Assembly (NCBI RefSeq): GCF_011305535.1
Contig: NZ_CP049906.1
Span: 1 to 64,000, forward strand
Length of the DNA stretch: 64,000 bases
Source of the DNA: Diaphorobacter sp. HDW4B
GTDB taxonomy: Bacteria > Pseudomonadota > Gammaproteobacteria > Burkholderiales > Burkholderiaceae_C
Reading direction: 5' to 3'
Shown here: one piece after another, positions 33,426 through 42,446 of the stretch
How positions within the stretch are numbered: position 1 is the stretch's first letter
How the letters are laid out: every line of letters starts with the position of its first letter
Made by a program: the position numbers and the translations under genes
The notes under the pieces: model-generated
The model's database searches: none
Told to the model about the DNA's origin: nothing
Seen by the model: the letters and a program-made list of their open reading frames with translations, nothing else

Positions 33426-35666
33426 ATGGCGAACTCCAACACTTACATCAAAAGCCGCAAACACACGGTTCTTGCCGCAACGGCCATTGCAGCGCTCAGC
33501 CTGCCAATACACGCACAGTCCCAGACCAAACCTGCTGCCACGCCCACACTGAAAGAAGTGACGGTGACCGACGTACAGGAATCGGCCTATACGCCTGCGC
33601 ACGGTCTGTCCTCTCCCAAGTTCACCCAGCCGCTGGTCAACACCACGCAGACCGTCACCGTCATCAAGGAACAGTTGATGAAGGAACAAGGCGCGACCAC
33701 GCTGACCGAAGCGCTGCGCAATGTGCCCGGTGCCGGCACGTTCTACGCGGGCGAGAACGGCAACACCAGCACGGGCGACGCGATCTACATGCGCGGCTTC
33801 GACACGTCCAGCAGCATCTTTGTCGATGGCGTTCGCGACCTTGGCTCGATCTCGCGCGACATGTTCAACATCGAGCAGATCGACGTGATCAAGGGCGCTG
33901 CGGGCACGGACTTCGGCCGCTCTGCGCCCACCGGCTCGATCAACCTCTCGACCAAGCAGCCCAAGCTGGAGGACAGCTTCGACGCATCGCTCAGCGCCGG
34001 CAGCGCAAGCTACAAGCGCTCGACCGTGGACTGGAACAAGTCGCTCGAAGGCATGGGAGGTGCGGCCTTTCGCCTGAACGCGATGGCGCAAGACGCTGGT
34101 GTGGCCGGACGTGATGAAGTGAAGAACGACCGCTGGGGCATCGCGCCATCGCTCGCCTTCGGCCTGAACACCGACACACGCACCTATCTGAATTTCCTGC
34201 ACGTCAAGCAGAGCAACGTGCCTGATGGCGGCGTGCTGACCATGGGCCTGCCCGGCTACTCTTCGCCTGATCCGACAAAGCGCCCTTACCTCTCGGGTGC
34301 CAGCCGTGTGAACTCTTCCAATTTCTACGGCACCTCGTCGGACCACGATGATGTGACCGCGGACATGGTGACACTGCGTGTCGAGCACGACTTTGCGCCT
34401 GGCGTCACGCTGCGCAACACTTCGCGTTGGGGCCAGACCAAGCAGGACTATCTGCTGTCGTCGTTCATGGCCGGCACGTCGCAACTGGTGACGCCGAGCA
34501 CCGATCCCTCCACATGGACGATCACCCGCAGCATCAACACCAAGGACCAGGTCAACCGCATTCTGACCAACCAGACCCACCTGAACGCGAGCTTCGAGAC
34601 CGGCTCCATCAAGCATGATCTGAGCACCGGCCTGGAACTCGCGCGCGAAGAGCAAAACGGCTACACGCTGGCCACCAGCGGCACCGTTCCCACTGTCAGC
34701 GTCTACCACCCGAATTCCAGCGTGTCCCTGCCCGCCTACGCCCGTACCGGCGCTGGCAACAAGGGGACGACCGACACCGTTGCGCTCTATGCCTTCGACA
34801 CCCTCAAGCTCAACGAGCAATGGCAGATCAACGGCGGCGTGCGCCTGGATCACTACAAGACCGACTACGACACCTGGGACGCCAAGGGCGCATCCACACT
34901 CGATCTGAAGAAGAGCGGCAATCTGTTCAACTGGAAGATCGGCGCACTCTACAAACCAGCTCCCAATGGCAGCATCTACGCGAACATGGCGTTGTCGCAG
35001 CAGCCTCCGGGCGGCGCGAACTTCGCGCTGTCTTCGGCGGCCAACAATGCCGCCAATCCCAACATGGATCCTCAAAAGGCCAAGACGGCCGAGCTGGGCA
35101 CCAAGTGGGAACTGTTCGACAAGCACATGCTGGTGTCGGGTGCGCTCTTCCGCACTGAAGTCACCAACGAAATCGTCACCAATCCCGATGGCACCGTCGG
35201 CCAGACCGGCAAGAAGGTCGTCCAAGGCATCGAACTGGGCGTGACCGGCCAGATCACCCCGGCATGGGGCGTGAGCGGCGGCTACACCATCCAGAAAACC
35301 AAGGTGGACACCGGCACCAAGGTGGCCGCAGACGGAACGAACGGCTTGACCTACACACCCAAGGACGCGTTCTCGCTGTGGACCCACTACCAGTTGCCCT
35401 TCGGTCTGAGCATCGGTGGCGGCGCACGCTACGCAGGCGGCCTCAAGCGCGGCACCGATGGTGCCGTGGGTACACCGAACCGCACCGATTCATATTGGGT
35501 GTTTGACGCGGTGGCAAGCTACAAGGTCAACAAGAACTTCGACGTGCAGTTGAACGTGTTCAACCTGTTCGACAAGGACTATGTCTCTGCCATCAACAAG
35601 AGCGGCTACCGCTACTTCCCAGGCATCGCACGCTCGGTGCGTCTGACCGCGAACGTGCATTTCTAA
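33426..35666 (+). CDS. fiu: Catecholate siderophore receptor, Fiu type
   Basis: This encodes 746 residues from the ATG at 33426 ([20 protein letters not shown]). The frame's first ATG at 33342 lacks signal-peptide properties. The signal peptide ends near LPIHAQ. There is no signalling domain, so no sigma/FecR pair is needed. The plug shows [20 protein letters not shown] and [20 protein letters not shown], both characteristic of Fiu-like receptors, and [20 protein letters not shown]. The barrel ends TANVHF. Fiu imports monomeric catecholates and dihydroxybenzoate-type ferric complexes. A PiuC/YbiX hydroxylase gene follows, the usual partner of Fiu. A Fur box lies upstream and a strong terminator directly after the stop. 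Confidence 0.92.
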   Translation: MANSNTYIKSRKHTVLAATAIAALSLPIHAQSQTKPAATPTLKEVTVTDVQESAYTPAHGLSSPKFTQPLVNTTQTVTVIKEQLMKEQGATTLTEALRNVPGAGTFYAGENGNTSTGDAIYMRGFDTSSSIFVDGVRDLGSISRDMFNIEQIDVIKGAAGTDFGRSAPTGSINLSTKQPKLEDSFDASLSAGSASYKRSTVDWNKSLEGMGGAAFRLNAMAQDAGVAGRDEVKNDRWGIAPSLAFGLNTDTRTYLNFLHVKQSNVPDGGVLTMGLPGYSSPDPTKRPYLSGASRVNSSNFYGTSSDHDDVTADMVTLRVEHDFAPGVTLRNTSRWGQTKQDYLLSSFMAGTSQLVTPSTDPSTWTITRSINTKDQVNRILTNQTHLNASFETGSIKHDLSTGLELAREEQNGYTLATSGTVPTVSVYHPNSSVSLPAYARTGAGNKGTTDTVALYAFDTLKLNEQWQINGGVRLDHYKTDYDTWDAKGASTLDLKKSGNLFNWKIGALYKPAPNGSIYANMALSQQPPGGANFALSSAANNAANPNMDPQKAKTAELGTKWELFDKHMLVSGALFRTEVTNEIVTNPDGTVGQTGKKVVQGIELGVTGQITPAWGVSGGYTIQKTKVDTGTKVAADGTNGLTYTPKDAFSLWTHYQLPFGLSIGGGARYAGGLKRGTDGAVGTPNRTDSYWVFDAVASYKVNKNFDVQLNVFNLFDKDYVSAINKSGYRYFPGIARSVRLTANVHF

Positions 35667-35700
35667 GACGACGCACACAAAAAAGCACGTCACAACCTGC

Positions 35701-35729
35701 GCCCGGCCAGCTGTCATGGCCGGGCTTTT
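35701..35729 (+). terminator. Rho-independent terminator after the Fiu-type receptor
   Basis: A perfect 9-bp stem (GCCCGGCCA / TGGCCGGGC, loop of 7) is followed by TTTT. It lies 21 bases before piuC, so read-through into piuC is probably partial. Confidence 0.85.
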
Positions 35730-35749
35730 CCGTTCAAGGACTGCCCCGC

Positions 35750-36430
35750 ATGATGCTGCATATCCCCAACGTCCTCACCCACGAACAAGTCGCGCAGATG
35801 CGTGCCGCCATCGATGCTGCCGAATGGGTCGACGGGCGCACCACCGCAGGCGTGCAAGGCGCGCATGTCAAACGCAATCGCCAGTTGCCCGAAACCTCGC
35901 CCGTCGCCGTCGAGCAAGGGCGCATCATCGAGCAGGCACTCGCGCGATGCGATCTGTATTTCAGCGCCGCGCTGCCCGCCCGCACCATGCTGCCGCTGTT
36001 CAACCGCTACAGCGATCAGGAGACCTACGGCCTGCACGTCGATGGCGCGGCACGCCGCGTGCCAGGCTCGGTCTTGTGGATGCGCACGGATGTCTCATGC
36101 ACATTGTTCCTGAGCGGCCCTGACGAATACGAAGGCGGCGAGCTGACCGTGGTCGACACCTACGGAACGCACGAAGTCAAACTGCCTGCGGGTGACATGA
36201 TTCTCTATCCCTCCACCAGCCTGCACCGCGTCAATCCCGTCACCCGCGGCGAGCGCGTGGGTGCGTTCTTCTGGACGCAAAGTCTGGTTCGCGACCCTGC
36301 TCGGCGCGCCATGCTGTTCGAAATGGATCAGGCTCTGCGAGGTCTGCGCGCCCGCATCGGCGAGACCGAAGAAACGGTCGCCTTGACCGGCCACTATCAC
36401 AACCTTTTGCGGATGTGGTCGGATACCTGA
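35750..36430 (+). CDS. piuC: Fe(II)/2-oxoglutarate PKHD-type hydroxylase PiuC/YbiX
   Basis: This encodes 226 residues. The iron triad His96, Asp98 (GLHVDGAA) and His159 ([10 protein letters not shown]) is present, with Arg169 placed to bind 2-oxoglutarate. The N-terminus ([20 protein letters not shown]) matches YbiX/PiuC. The enzyme is thought to modify or help release iron from catecholate siderophores; its exact substrate is unresolved. The gene follows the Fiu-type receptor, as in many proteobacteria, but a terminator lies between them. Confidence 0.93.
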   Translation: MMLHIPNVLTHEQVAQMRAAIDAAEWVDGRTTAGVQGAHVKRNRQLPETSPVAVEQGRIIEQALARCDLYFSAALPARTMLPLFNRYSDQETYGLHVDGAARRVPGSVLWMRTDVSCTLFLSGPDEYEGGELTVVDTYGTHEVKLPAGDMILYPSTSLHRVNPVTRGERVGAFFWTQSLVRDPARRAMLFEMDQALRGLRARIGETEETVALTGHYHNLLRMWSDT

Positions 36431-36601
36431 ACCACCGTTCCATCACCAGCGCGCCACGCAAGCTGCTGCCACTGGGCTGCGTCAGTCTGGGCGCTGGCTT
36501 GCGGGCAATCGTCGCACTGAATGTCTCGCGGATGTAGCTAGTTCCCTTACGAAAGCTCTCCAATCACCGTTGTGCAAAAAATGCTTCCGCAACGATCAAA
36601 G

Positions 36602-36620
36602 TATTGAGAATCATTCACAC
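36602..36620 (+). promoter_or_regulatory. Fur-box-like site before candidate small RNA
   Basis: The core TGAGAATCATTCACA matches 12 of 15 positions of the palindromic Fur unit TGATAATCATTATCA. It overlaps a possible -35 element (TTGAGA, 36604-36609) and ends 8 bases before a perfect TATAAT. Confidence 0.65.
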
Positions 36621-36646
36621 ACCAGTGATATAATCCATCACTGGTG
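36620..36646. repeat. Perfect 10-bp inverted repeat centred on a -10 box
   Basis: CACCAGTGAT (36620-36629) is the exact complement of ATCACTGGTG (36637-36646), with a 7-base spacer. The extended -10 element TGATATAAT (36626-36634) lies inside it, so a protein bound here would block transcription start. Confidence 0.7.
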
Positions 36647-36727
36647 CCACCCCAACAACAGGTGCTCCAAGGTTCTTTTCATCGTGGGTAGCCAGCGGAT
36701 TCTGCAAAGAGTCTGCTGGCTTTTTTT
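36640..36727 (+). ncRNA. Candidate Fur-regulated small RNA (about 88 nt)
   Basis: An extended -10 promoter (TGATATAAT, -10 at 36629-36634) predicts a start near 36640. A rho-independent terminator ends the transcript: a 10-bp stem with one G-U pair (36690-36699 with 36711-36720 or one base off) and a seven-T run. No open reading frame with a start codon fills the interval. The middle is C-rich and poorly structured (CCACCCCAACAACAGG), as in base-pairing RNAs. A Fur site over the promoter suggests iron repression, the logic of RyhB, PrrF and NrrF; there is no visible sequence match to them. The terminator alone could instead end read-through from piuC, 260 bases upstream. Confidence 0.55.
36690..36727 (+). 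terminator. Rho-independent terminator of the candidate small RNA
   Basis: AGCCAGCGGA pairs with TCTGCTGGCT (one G-U pair) around a 12-base loop, followed by a T-run at 36721-36727. The T-run is on the plus strand only, so it does not serve the convergent porin gene. Confidence 0.85.
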
Positions 36728-36738
36728 GTTTTGAAGAC

Positions 36739-38103
36739 TCAGAACACCGTGATTGGCATCTCAGCCACCCACCTTATCTGGTTCATGTTGGATTCGCCCT
36801 GCGCCTTGTTGGTGCGGTGCACGCCATAACGCAGTTGCATGCTCAGGCCCTTGGCACTGCCGCCCTGCACCACGTAGCGCACAACGGCATCACGCTCCCA
36901 GTGCTTTCCGTTCGATCCGCTGTAGCCAAGATAGTTGGCATAAACGCGGTTGAGGCGGCTGTTGTCTACGCCGGAACCTCGCGTGTAGGCAATGCCCGCG
37001 CTCAAGCCAGGAGTGACGATCGATGCCAGGTCCACGTCGTACTTCAACTGCCAGGACGCTTCACGCGGGCCATTGAAGTCGGAGAGCTGCATGGCGTTTT
37101 CGAGCCAGATAGAGCCACGGTTCACATAGTCGAAAGGACTGTTTCCGTTCACCTTCTGGTAGCCGATCCCCAGCTTGTGCGGACCTGCGGCATAGGTGCT
37201 CATCAGGCTCCATGTGGTGTTGCTGACCTCCCCCGATTTCGCCAGGCCCGTGTCCGTGTTGCGATAGAGATTCAGGCTGAACGACAGAGAGCGCTTTTGC
37301 TCAAGCGGCAGTTTGTAGAAGCTTCCCAGATACCACGTGTTCCAATTGTCTTCATACTGGCCGACGTAGCTTGTGAGCGAAAGGTTCTGTACTGGCGTGC
37401 TCCACATGCCACCCAAAAAGCGGAATGCATCGCCCGTGACGCCGGAGTAGTTGGCAAGCAGTGCGTTGTTGCTCTTTCGGGCATTTCGATCGGACCAGCC
37501 GGTAAAGCGTCCCGCCTGAAGCGCAAGCGTCGGGATATCGCTGCTGCTGATCATCCAGCCGCGATGGGTCTCTGGCAGAAGTCGGGTGTCCGACGAATGG
37601 AAGATGGGATTTTTGGTGCGCATCTCGCCTACCCGCAATTCGGTGGACGACATCCGCAACTTGAGTGCAGCACCCGCACGACCAAAGCTGTCCGGAATGT
37701 CCAGTCCATCCTTGGCCATGTAGCGCGGCGTCGAGCGCGCACTGTCGGCATCGGTTCCCAGATTCACAGCACCGTACAGATGCGCGTCCAGTCCCAGACC
37801 CACCACGCCACCGGTATAACCCGACTGGTAGTTCATCATCAGTCCGTAAGCCGATTCCACTGCTTTGGTCTTGCCACGTTCGCCGTTGGTCGCCCGAAAT
37901 GTGCTGCCGTTCTGGTAGTCCAACTGTTCGTAGACATAACGGTTGTGCATCTGCAGGCTGCTACCTTCGACAAACCCTTTGGCGTCATCCTGAGCGCCCG
38001 CGTGGGCAACGCCCGTGGATGCCAGGCCAAGCGCTGCCAGAACATGAAGCGCCTGGTGTGTTCCATTCTTGGAGTTCATCTTCTTCAAAATCATCTTCAT
38101 CAT
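36739..38103 (-). CDS. OprD-family outer-membrane porin in a cobalamin-riboswitch operon
   Basis: This encodes 454 residues. The signal peptide ends near GVAHAG (start ATG at 38103, or the later MNSKNGTHQ at 38079). OprD-like features include DDAKGFVEGSSLQMHNRYVY at the mature N-terminus, ELRVGEMRTKNPIFHSSDTR LLP-type strands in the middle, and a terminal phenylalanine. OprD porins are 18-strand channels for small solutes such as amino acids or organic acids. The start overlaps the pseudoazurin stop (ATGA), placing it last in an ABC-transporter operon. A porin here, where a BtuB-type gated receptor might be expected, is unusual. Confidence 0.85.
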   Translation of the reverse strand: MMKMILKKMNSKNGTHQALHVLAALGLASTGVAHAGAQDDAKGFVEGSSLQMHNRYVYEQLDYQNGSTFRATNGERGKTKAVESAYGLMMNYQSGYTGGVVGLGLDAHLYGAVNLGTDADSARSTPRYMAKDGLDIPDSFGRAGAALKLRMSSTELRVGEMRTKNPIFHSSDTRLLPETHRGWMISSSDIPTLALQAGRFTGWSDRNARKSNNALLANYSGVTGDAFRFLGGMWSTPVQNLSLTSYVGQYEDNWNTWYLGSFYKLPLEQKRSLSFSLNLYRNTDTGLAKSGEVSNTTWSLMSTYAAGPHKLGIGYQKVNGNSPFDYVNRGSIWLENAMQLSDFNGPREASWQLKYDVDLASIVTPGLSAGIAYTRGSGVDNSRLNRVYANYLGYSGSNGKHWERDAVVRYVVQGGSAKGLSMQLRYGVHRTNKAQGESNMNQIRWVAEMPITVF

Positions 38104-38543
38104 TTGGCCGCACGCGTAGCGATCTCAAGAAAGCGTTGTTTGGCACGCTCGGGCACGTCGGCAGGGACATTCATTCCCGACAACGGCACTTCTCCCACCT
38201 GAATCAGCATGACCATGCCCATCGCGTAATGCGGCAGGCATTTGATTCCGTAGATGCCCGGCTCGGTCAGGGTCACTTCGATTTCTTCGTTGATCTTTCC
38301 TTTGAATGGCTGCGCGCCAGCAGGCGCCATGCCAGCGATGGAGACGGCGTCATGACCATTGCTGCTCGCCAGAAACTTCACTTTGTCGCCAGGCGACAGC
38401 TTGAGGAGTTCCGGTTCATAGGCCATCGCACCATGCGGTCCGCGATTGAGCATCTTGACTTCAAAGGTCTCTGCTTGCGTGAGATGTGCATGCGAGATGC
38501 CCAGCAGCAAGGGCATGGCTCGCACCAAGGTCTTGAATTTCAT
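38100..38543 (-). CDS. Pseudoazurin-type blue copper protein
   Basis: This encodes 147 residues with a signal peptide ending near LTQAE (residue 24). The mature part matches pseudoazurin: MLNRGPHGAMAYEPELLKLS, then copper ligands His64 (SNGHDAVS), Cys102, His105 and Met110 (KCLPHYAMGM). The Cys-His-Met spacing (3 and 5) and the His64-Cys102 distance (38) equal those of known pseudoazurins. The protein shuttles electrons in the periplasm, usually to nitrite or nitrous oxide reductase, but no denitrification gene is near. Both ends overlap neighbouring genes by ATGA, so it is built into the transporter operon. Its role there is unknown. Confidence 0.9.
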   Translation of the reverse strand: MKFKTLVRAMPLLLGISHAHLTQAETFEVKMLNRGPHGAMAYEPELLKLSPGDKVKFLASSNGHDAVSIAGMAPAGAQPFKGKINEEIEVTLTEPGIYGIKCLPHYAMGMVMLIQVGEVPLSGMNVPADVPERAKQRFLEIATRAAK

Positions 38544-39352
38544 GAATGAAGCTTTGAGTTGTACGGTTGAGAGTCGAGCGGCTGAAATCGCAGCACGCGA
38601 GAGCCATCCTGCGGATCGATCAATTCACGAACACGCACTTTGAAAATTTCCTGAAGCAACTGCGGCACAAGGACTTCCTGTGGCAGGCCAACGCATACCA
38701 ACTGCCCCCGACTCATCACCGCCAGGCGATCACAGGTCAGTGCCTGATTCAGATCGTGCAGCGCCACCACCTTGGCAATGGGAAGTTCGTGCACCAACTG
38801 CATCAGCGAGAGTTGTTGATGGATGTCGAGGTGATTGGTGGGTTCGTCCAGCAACAGCACACGCGGCTGCTGTGCGAGTGCGCGCGCAATGTGCACCCGC
38901 TGTCTTTCGCCACCCGACAGGGTGTTCCACGCGCTGCGCTCCTTGTCCAGCAAGCCGACTGCGTTGAGTGCATCACGCACAATGCGTCGGTCTTCTTCCG
39001 ACAACGGCTGCAGCGCCGACAGCCAGGGCGTGCGCCCCAACTCCACCGCGTCCCATACGTTGATCGCGTCCAGCGTTTCGGCCATCTGCGCGACAAAGGC
39101 CAACTGCTGGGCTGTCTTGCGCCGGGCCGTTTTTCGAAGGCTGTTTTCGCCGAGCAGCACCTCGCCTTCATGCGGATGGATGACGCCGGACAGCAATCGC
39201 AGCAACGTGGATTTTCCTGAACCGTTGGGGCCGACCAGTCCCAAGGTTTCACCGGCGCGCACGTCCAGGGAGATGTCATGAACGATGGCGTTGCCCTTGG
39301 CTTTCCAGCTGATGCCACAGGCTTGCAATACGATGGGTGAGGACGCCGTCAT
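38540..39352 (-). CDS. ABC transporter ATP-binding protein, BtuD/FecE/HmuV type
   Basis: This encodes 270 residues from the ATG at 39352, overlapping the permease stop by ATGA. The longer open frame upstream is an antisense-like extension. Walker A GPNGSGKST is at 41-49, the signature LSGGE at 145-149 and Walker B VLLLDEP at 165-171. It is the ATPase of a FecCD-type importer for iron chelates, haem or cobalamin. The cobalamin riboswitch upstream of the operon points to cobalamin, a corrinoid or cobalt chelate. It is coupled to the downstream pseudoazurin gene. Confidence 0.92.
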   Translation of the reverse strand: MTASSPIVLQACGISWKAKGNAIVHDISLDVRAGETLGLVGPNGSGKSTLLRLLSGVIHPHEGEVLLGENSLRKTARRKTAQQLAFVAQMAETLDAINVWDAVELGRTPWLSALQPLSEEDRRIVRDALNAVGLLDKERSAWNTLSGGERQRVHIARALAQQPRVLLLDEPTNHLDIHQQLSLMQLVHELPIAKVVALHDLNQALTCDRLAVMSRGQLVCVGLPQEVLVPQLLQEIFKVRVRELIDPQDGSRVLRFQPLDSQPYNSKLHS

Positions 39353-40398
39353 CGACGAGCCCCCTTCCCCTTGAGCAAAATGCCCGCGAACACAGGCGCC
39401 CCCACCAAGGCCGTGATCACGCCGATGGGCAAGACCTGACCAGGAATCAGGGTGCGCGACACCACATCGGCAGCGATGAGGAAAATGGCACCGATGAGTG
39501 CACTCGCTGGGATCAACCGACTGTGCCGCACACCCACCAACAATCGCGCCGCATGCGGAATGACCAAGCCTACGAATCCGATCGCACCGACGATGGATAC
39601 CATGACCGCCGTGATCAACGCGGCCACCAGCAACAGCGTCAACTGCACGCGTCGCACCGGTACACCCAAGGATGCGGCCGATTCGCTGCCGAATGTGAAG
39701 GCATCCAAAGCACGCGCGTGCAACACGCAGATCACCATGCCGACCAGCGCAACCGCAACCGTCAAGAATGTGTCCGACCATCGCACGCCGCTCAGATTTC
39801 CAAGCAACCAGAACATGATGCCGCGTGCCTGTTCCGCGCTGCCTGATTTGGTGATGATGAGCGAAGTCAGTGCATTGAAGAGCTGCGATCCGGCGATGCC
39901 TGCCAGCACGATCTGGCCACTGTTTCGCAGGCCGCCGCTGCCAGCGGCGTGCGCCAGCAATGCGACCATGGAGAATGCGCAAACTGCACCGAAGAATGCG
40001 CCGGTTGTCATCGAAATGGCACCCGCGCCCAAGCCAGCCACCGAAACCAGAACGGCCCCCGTGGATGCGCCAGCAGAAATGCCGAGAAGGTAGGGCTCAG
40101 CCAACGCGTTGCGAAGCAACGATTGAAGCATCACGCCAGAAATGGCCAGCCCCGCGCCGCACGCTGCCGCCACCAAGGCACGTGTGAGCCGGTAGTTCCA
40201 GACGATGCCTTGGTCGATGGGATCAACCGCGTAGTTTCCTCCGGCCAGTTTGTTGCTCAGCACTTCGAACACCACGCGAACAGGAATCCGCGTCTCGCCA
40301 ATCGCAATGCCGAGCACCACGGCCACCAGCAGCAAAAGCAGTGCTGCAACACTCCAATGCAGCACACGCGCAAGCCGCTTGGCTAGCGTTCCAGACAT
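39349..40398 (-). CDS. FecCD/BtuC-family ABC transporter permease
   Basis: This encodes 349 residues with about nine to ten transmembrane helices, typical of the FecCD family. Signatures are AACGAGLAISGVMLQSLLRN (near 90) and AIGFVGLVIPHAARLLVGVR (near 275), the latter being the coupling region. The ending IGVITALVGAPVFAGILLKG is also standard. It would carry a chelated metal or corrinoid across the inner membrane as a homodimer. It starts 31 bases after the binding-protein gene. Confidence 0.93.
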   Translation of the reverse strand: MSGTLAKRLARVLHWSVAALLLLLVAVVLGIAIGETRIPVRVVFEVLSNKLAGGNYAVDPIDQGIVWNYRLTRALVAAACGAGLAISGVMLQSLLRNALAEPYLLGISAGASTGAVLVSVAGLGAGAISMTTGAFFGAVCAFSMVALLAHAAGSGGLRNSGQIVLAGIAGSQLFNALTSLIITKSGSAEQARGIMFWLLGNLSGVRWSDTFLTVAVALVGMVICVLHARALDAFTFGSESAASLGVPVRRVQLTLLLVAALITAVMVSIVGAIGFVGLVIPHAARLLVGVRHSRLIPASALIGAIFLIAADVVSRTLIPGQVLPIGVITALVGAPVFAGILLKGKGARR

Positions 40399-40428
40399 GA
40401 CTCGACCCGGTCGTCCTGATCGACCCGC

Positions 40429-41451
40429 TTACTTGGCGGTGGTTTGAAGCTTGAGCACCGCGTCGGAGATCTGCTCCATGCCCGTGACCATGCGAATCGA
40501 TCCCTGCAGCGCATCTGCATCCACGATCACGATGCGGTTATTCTTCACGGCGTCCATATGCTGAGTCACCGGATCGCTTTTCAGAAATTCAAGTTTCTTC
40601 TGGTAATCATCCGCTGGAAAGCGACGGCGGTCCATGCGCGCGATGACCAGAATCGACGGGTTCGCCTTGGCGATGGTTTCCCAACCCACGGTGGGCCACT
40701 CTTCCGCAGAAGTGACGATGTTGCGCAGTCCGAGCGTCTGCATCATGTAGCCCGCCACACCCTTCTGTCCCGCCATGTAGGGATCGATGGCGAGGTCGGC
40801 ACTCGAGAACCACAGTGCAGCCGACAGGTTGTGCATGTTCGATGCCTTCACCTTCGCAACTGCCTTGGCTTGGCGATCCATCAAATCCTTGACCAGCGCT
40901 TCGCCGCGCGTTTGCACATCAAAGATCTGTGCCAACTGGCGCACGCTTTTGTACAGCGCATTGACGTCGTAAGCGGCCGTTCGCGTGCCATCAGCGCCGC
41001 TCAAGTTGTTCTTGCCTTCACAGTCGGAAGGCATGGCATAGGTGGCGATACGCAGATCGTGGAACTGCTCGCGCGTTCCGACGACGCCGTCCTTGCCGAC
41101 CATCCATTCAAACTGCGAGACCACCAGTCCGGGTCGCTTGCCGATCACCGATTCAAAGCTCGGATCGTTGTCGGCCAGACGCGGCACCTTGTCATTGATG
41201 GCTTTGAACTGCGGCTGCACGGCATTGAACCAAAGGGATGTGCCAACCACCTTGTCTCCCAATCCCAATGCGTAGAGCATCTCGGTTCCTGCCTGCCCGA
41301 TGGTCACCGCCGAAGCGGGTGCCTTGTCATACGAAACCGTGTAACCGCAGTTCTGAACCTGCAACGGGTAGGTCGTCGCACCAGCCACCATGGGCAGCAC
41401 GGAGATAGCGGCTGCAAGCAGCGTTTGGGAGATGGTGCGCGGAATCTGCAT
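40429..41451 (-). CDS. Periplasmic metal-chelate/corrinoid binding protein (BtuF/FecB type)
   Basis: This encodes 340 residues from the ATG at 41451 (MQIPRTISQTLLAAAISVLP). The signal peptide ends near VAGA. The fold shows SAVTIGQAGTEMLYALGLGD and RPGLVVSQFEWMVGKDGVVG, as in class III binding proteins with two lobes and a rigid helix. The distinctive middle segment PSDCEGKNNLSGADGTRTAA suggests a substrate different from ordinary ferric siderophores. It is the first gene of the operon behind a cobalamin riboswitch, with a leader of about 150 bases between the riboswitch and the start codon. Confidence 0.9.
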   Translation of the reverse strand: MQIPRTISQTLLAAAISVLPMVAGATTYPLQVQNCGYTVSYDKAPASAVTIGQAGTEMLYALGLGDKVVGTSLWFNAVQPQFKAINDKVPRLADNDPSFESVIGKRPGLVVSQFEWMVGKDGVVGTREQFHDLRIATYAMPSDCEGKNNLSGADGTRTAAYDVNALYKSVRQLAQIFDVQTRGEALVKDLMDRQAKAVAKVKASNMHNLSAALWFSSADLAIDPYMAGQKGVAGYMMQTLGLRNIVTSAEEWPTVGWETIAKANPSILVIARMDRRRFPADDYQKKLEFLKSDPVTQHMDAVKNNRIVIVDADALQGSIRMVTGMEQISDAVLKLQTTAK

Positions 41452-41599
41452 CGAACGGGTCTTTCCAAAATGGCAGGAAAGCCCTTGGAAGAAACAGCCA
41501 GCACGAGCCGCGATGTCCGTTGCACGCAAACGCACAGGACGACGCAGATATCCGGGAACTGTTCACTTCCCGGACACCCCGCCGGCAATGAATATGTGG

Positions 41600-41757
41600 T
41601 GCTCTGGCAGGTCTCCTGACTGGTAAATCATCGCCTGCTCTGCGCCTTCCCGGACCATGTGTCCAGTGACATATCGAGAGCCAGCTCATTACCTACAGTT
41701 GCGGGGGCAGTTCCATTTCACGGGCCCTCACCAAAAGGCGAAGACCACTGGATTCCC
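41600..41757 (-). ncRNA. Cobalamin (B12) riboswitch
   Basis: Read on the minus strand, the conserved elements appear in order. They are GTGAAATGGAACTG leading into CCCCCGCAACTGT, a variable stem region, then the B12-box-like GTCACTGGACACATGG and CCGGGAAGGC, and finally CCAGTCAGGAGACCTGCC. These are the hallmarks of the cobalamin riboswitch family. It lies about 150 bases upstream of the binding-protein start. Binding of adenosylcobalamin would lower expression of the five-gene operon 36739-41451. The exact 5' end is uncertain by about 20 bases. Confidence 0.92.
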
Positions 41758-41866
41758 TGCTGTGCCGCGCGATGCGCAACACAACTCCTTGCGGAACCGA
41801 AGCGGTCGTTAATGTACCGCACTTTCCAAACCTTGGTTGCTTGGTTTTCGCTGATAAAGTTCCTCG

Positions 41867-42382
41867 ATGCCTGATTCCGCAACCGTCACCATCCATCGCA
41901 TCCACGATTCGCAGATCGTTCTGGACTTTCTGCTTCATGCAAGAAAAGAGATGTTCGGTGAACGCATCAATCCGCTGGAAGTACCCGAAGACCTGGCGAA
42001 CTACGAGTTGGTCTACGCCCCGCCAAACGGCTGCATGCTGGCCGCCGTAGATTCAGACGACAAGGTGCAGGCAACCATCGCTTATCGCGCCTACGACGGC
42101 CGATTTCCACAATTGCATTTTCACGACAATGCGAAAATTGTGGAGGTTGTACGGCTGTATGTGGCCCCTTGCATGCGTCGATCAGGGCTTGCGACGCAAC
42201 TTTTCCATGCGCTCGAACAGGAAGCCAGAGCTGATGGCTGCGACGTGCTTTACTTGCACACGCACCCGTTTTTGGAAGGCGCTCTGGAGTTCTGGCAGAA
42301 ATGCGGATTCCAGATCATGGATCGCGAAGAGGATCCGGTTTGGCAGACCATTCACATGCAACTCAGTGACTGGAACACCTGA
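41867..42382 (+). CDS. GNAT-family N-acetyltransferase
   Basis: This encodes 171 residues with the GNAT fold. The acetyl-CoA-binding motif A lies in EVVRLYVAPCMRRSGLATQL (about 92-111), and the C-terminal motif B in WQKCGFQIMDREEDPVW. It transfers an acetyl group to an unknown amine. It diverges from the riboswitch operon and converges on the receptor gene at 42516. Siderophore or polyamine acetylation would be a guess from the surroundings; nothing in the sequence proves it. Confidence 0.82.
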   Translation: MPDSATVTIHRIHDSQIVLDFLLHARKEMFGERINPLEVPEDLANYELVYAPPNGCMLAAVDSDDKVQATIAYRAYDGRFPQLHFHDNAKIVEVVRLYVAPCMRRSGLATQLFHALEQEARADGCDVLYLHTHPFLEGALEFWQKCGFQIMDREEDPVWQTIHMQLSDWNT

Positions 42383-42446
42383 GTTTTGTCGCTCAAGAAT
42401 GACCATTGACTGACTGGTTTCAACAAGCTGTTCCCGGGCGACTGCC

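Noticed and set aside
33360-35387. Long minus-strand open frame opposite the Fiu-type receptor
   Set aside because: Antisense shadow; the sense strand encodes a complete receptor with signal peptide, plug and barrel.
38540-39982. Full 480-codon frame as the ATPase gene
   Set aside because: The part above 39352 lies inside the permease gene in another frame and matches no family; the ATG at 39352 overlaps the permease stop as ATGA.
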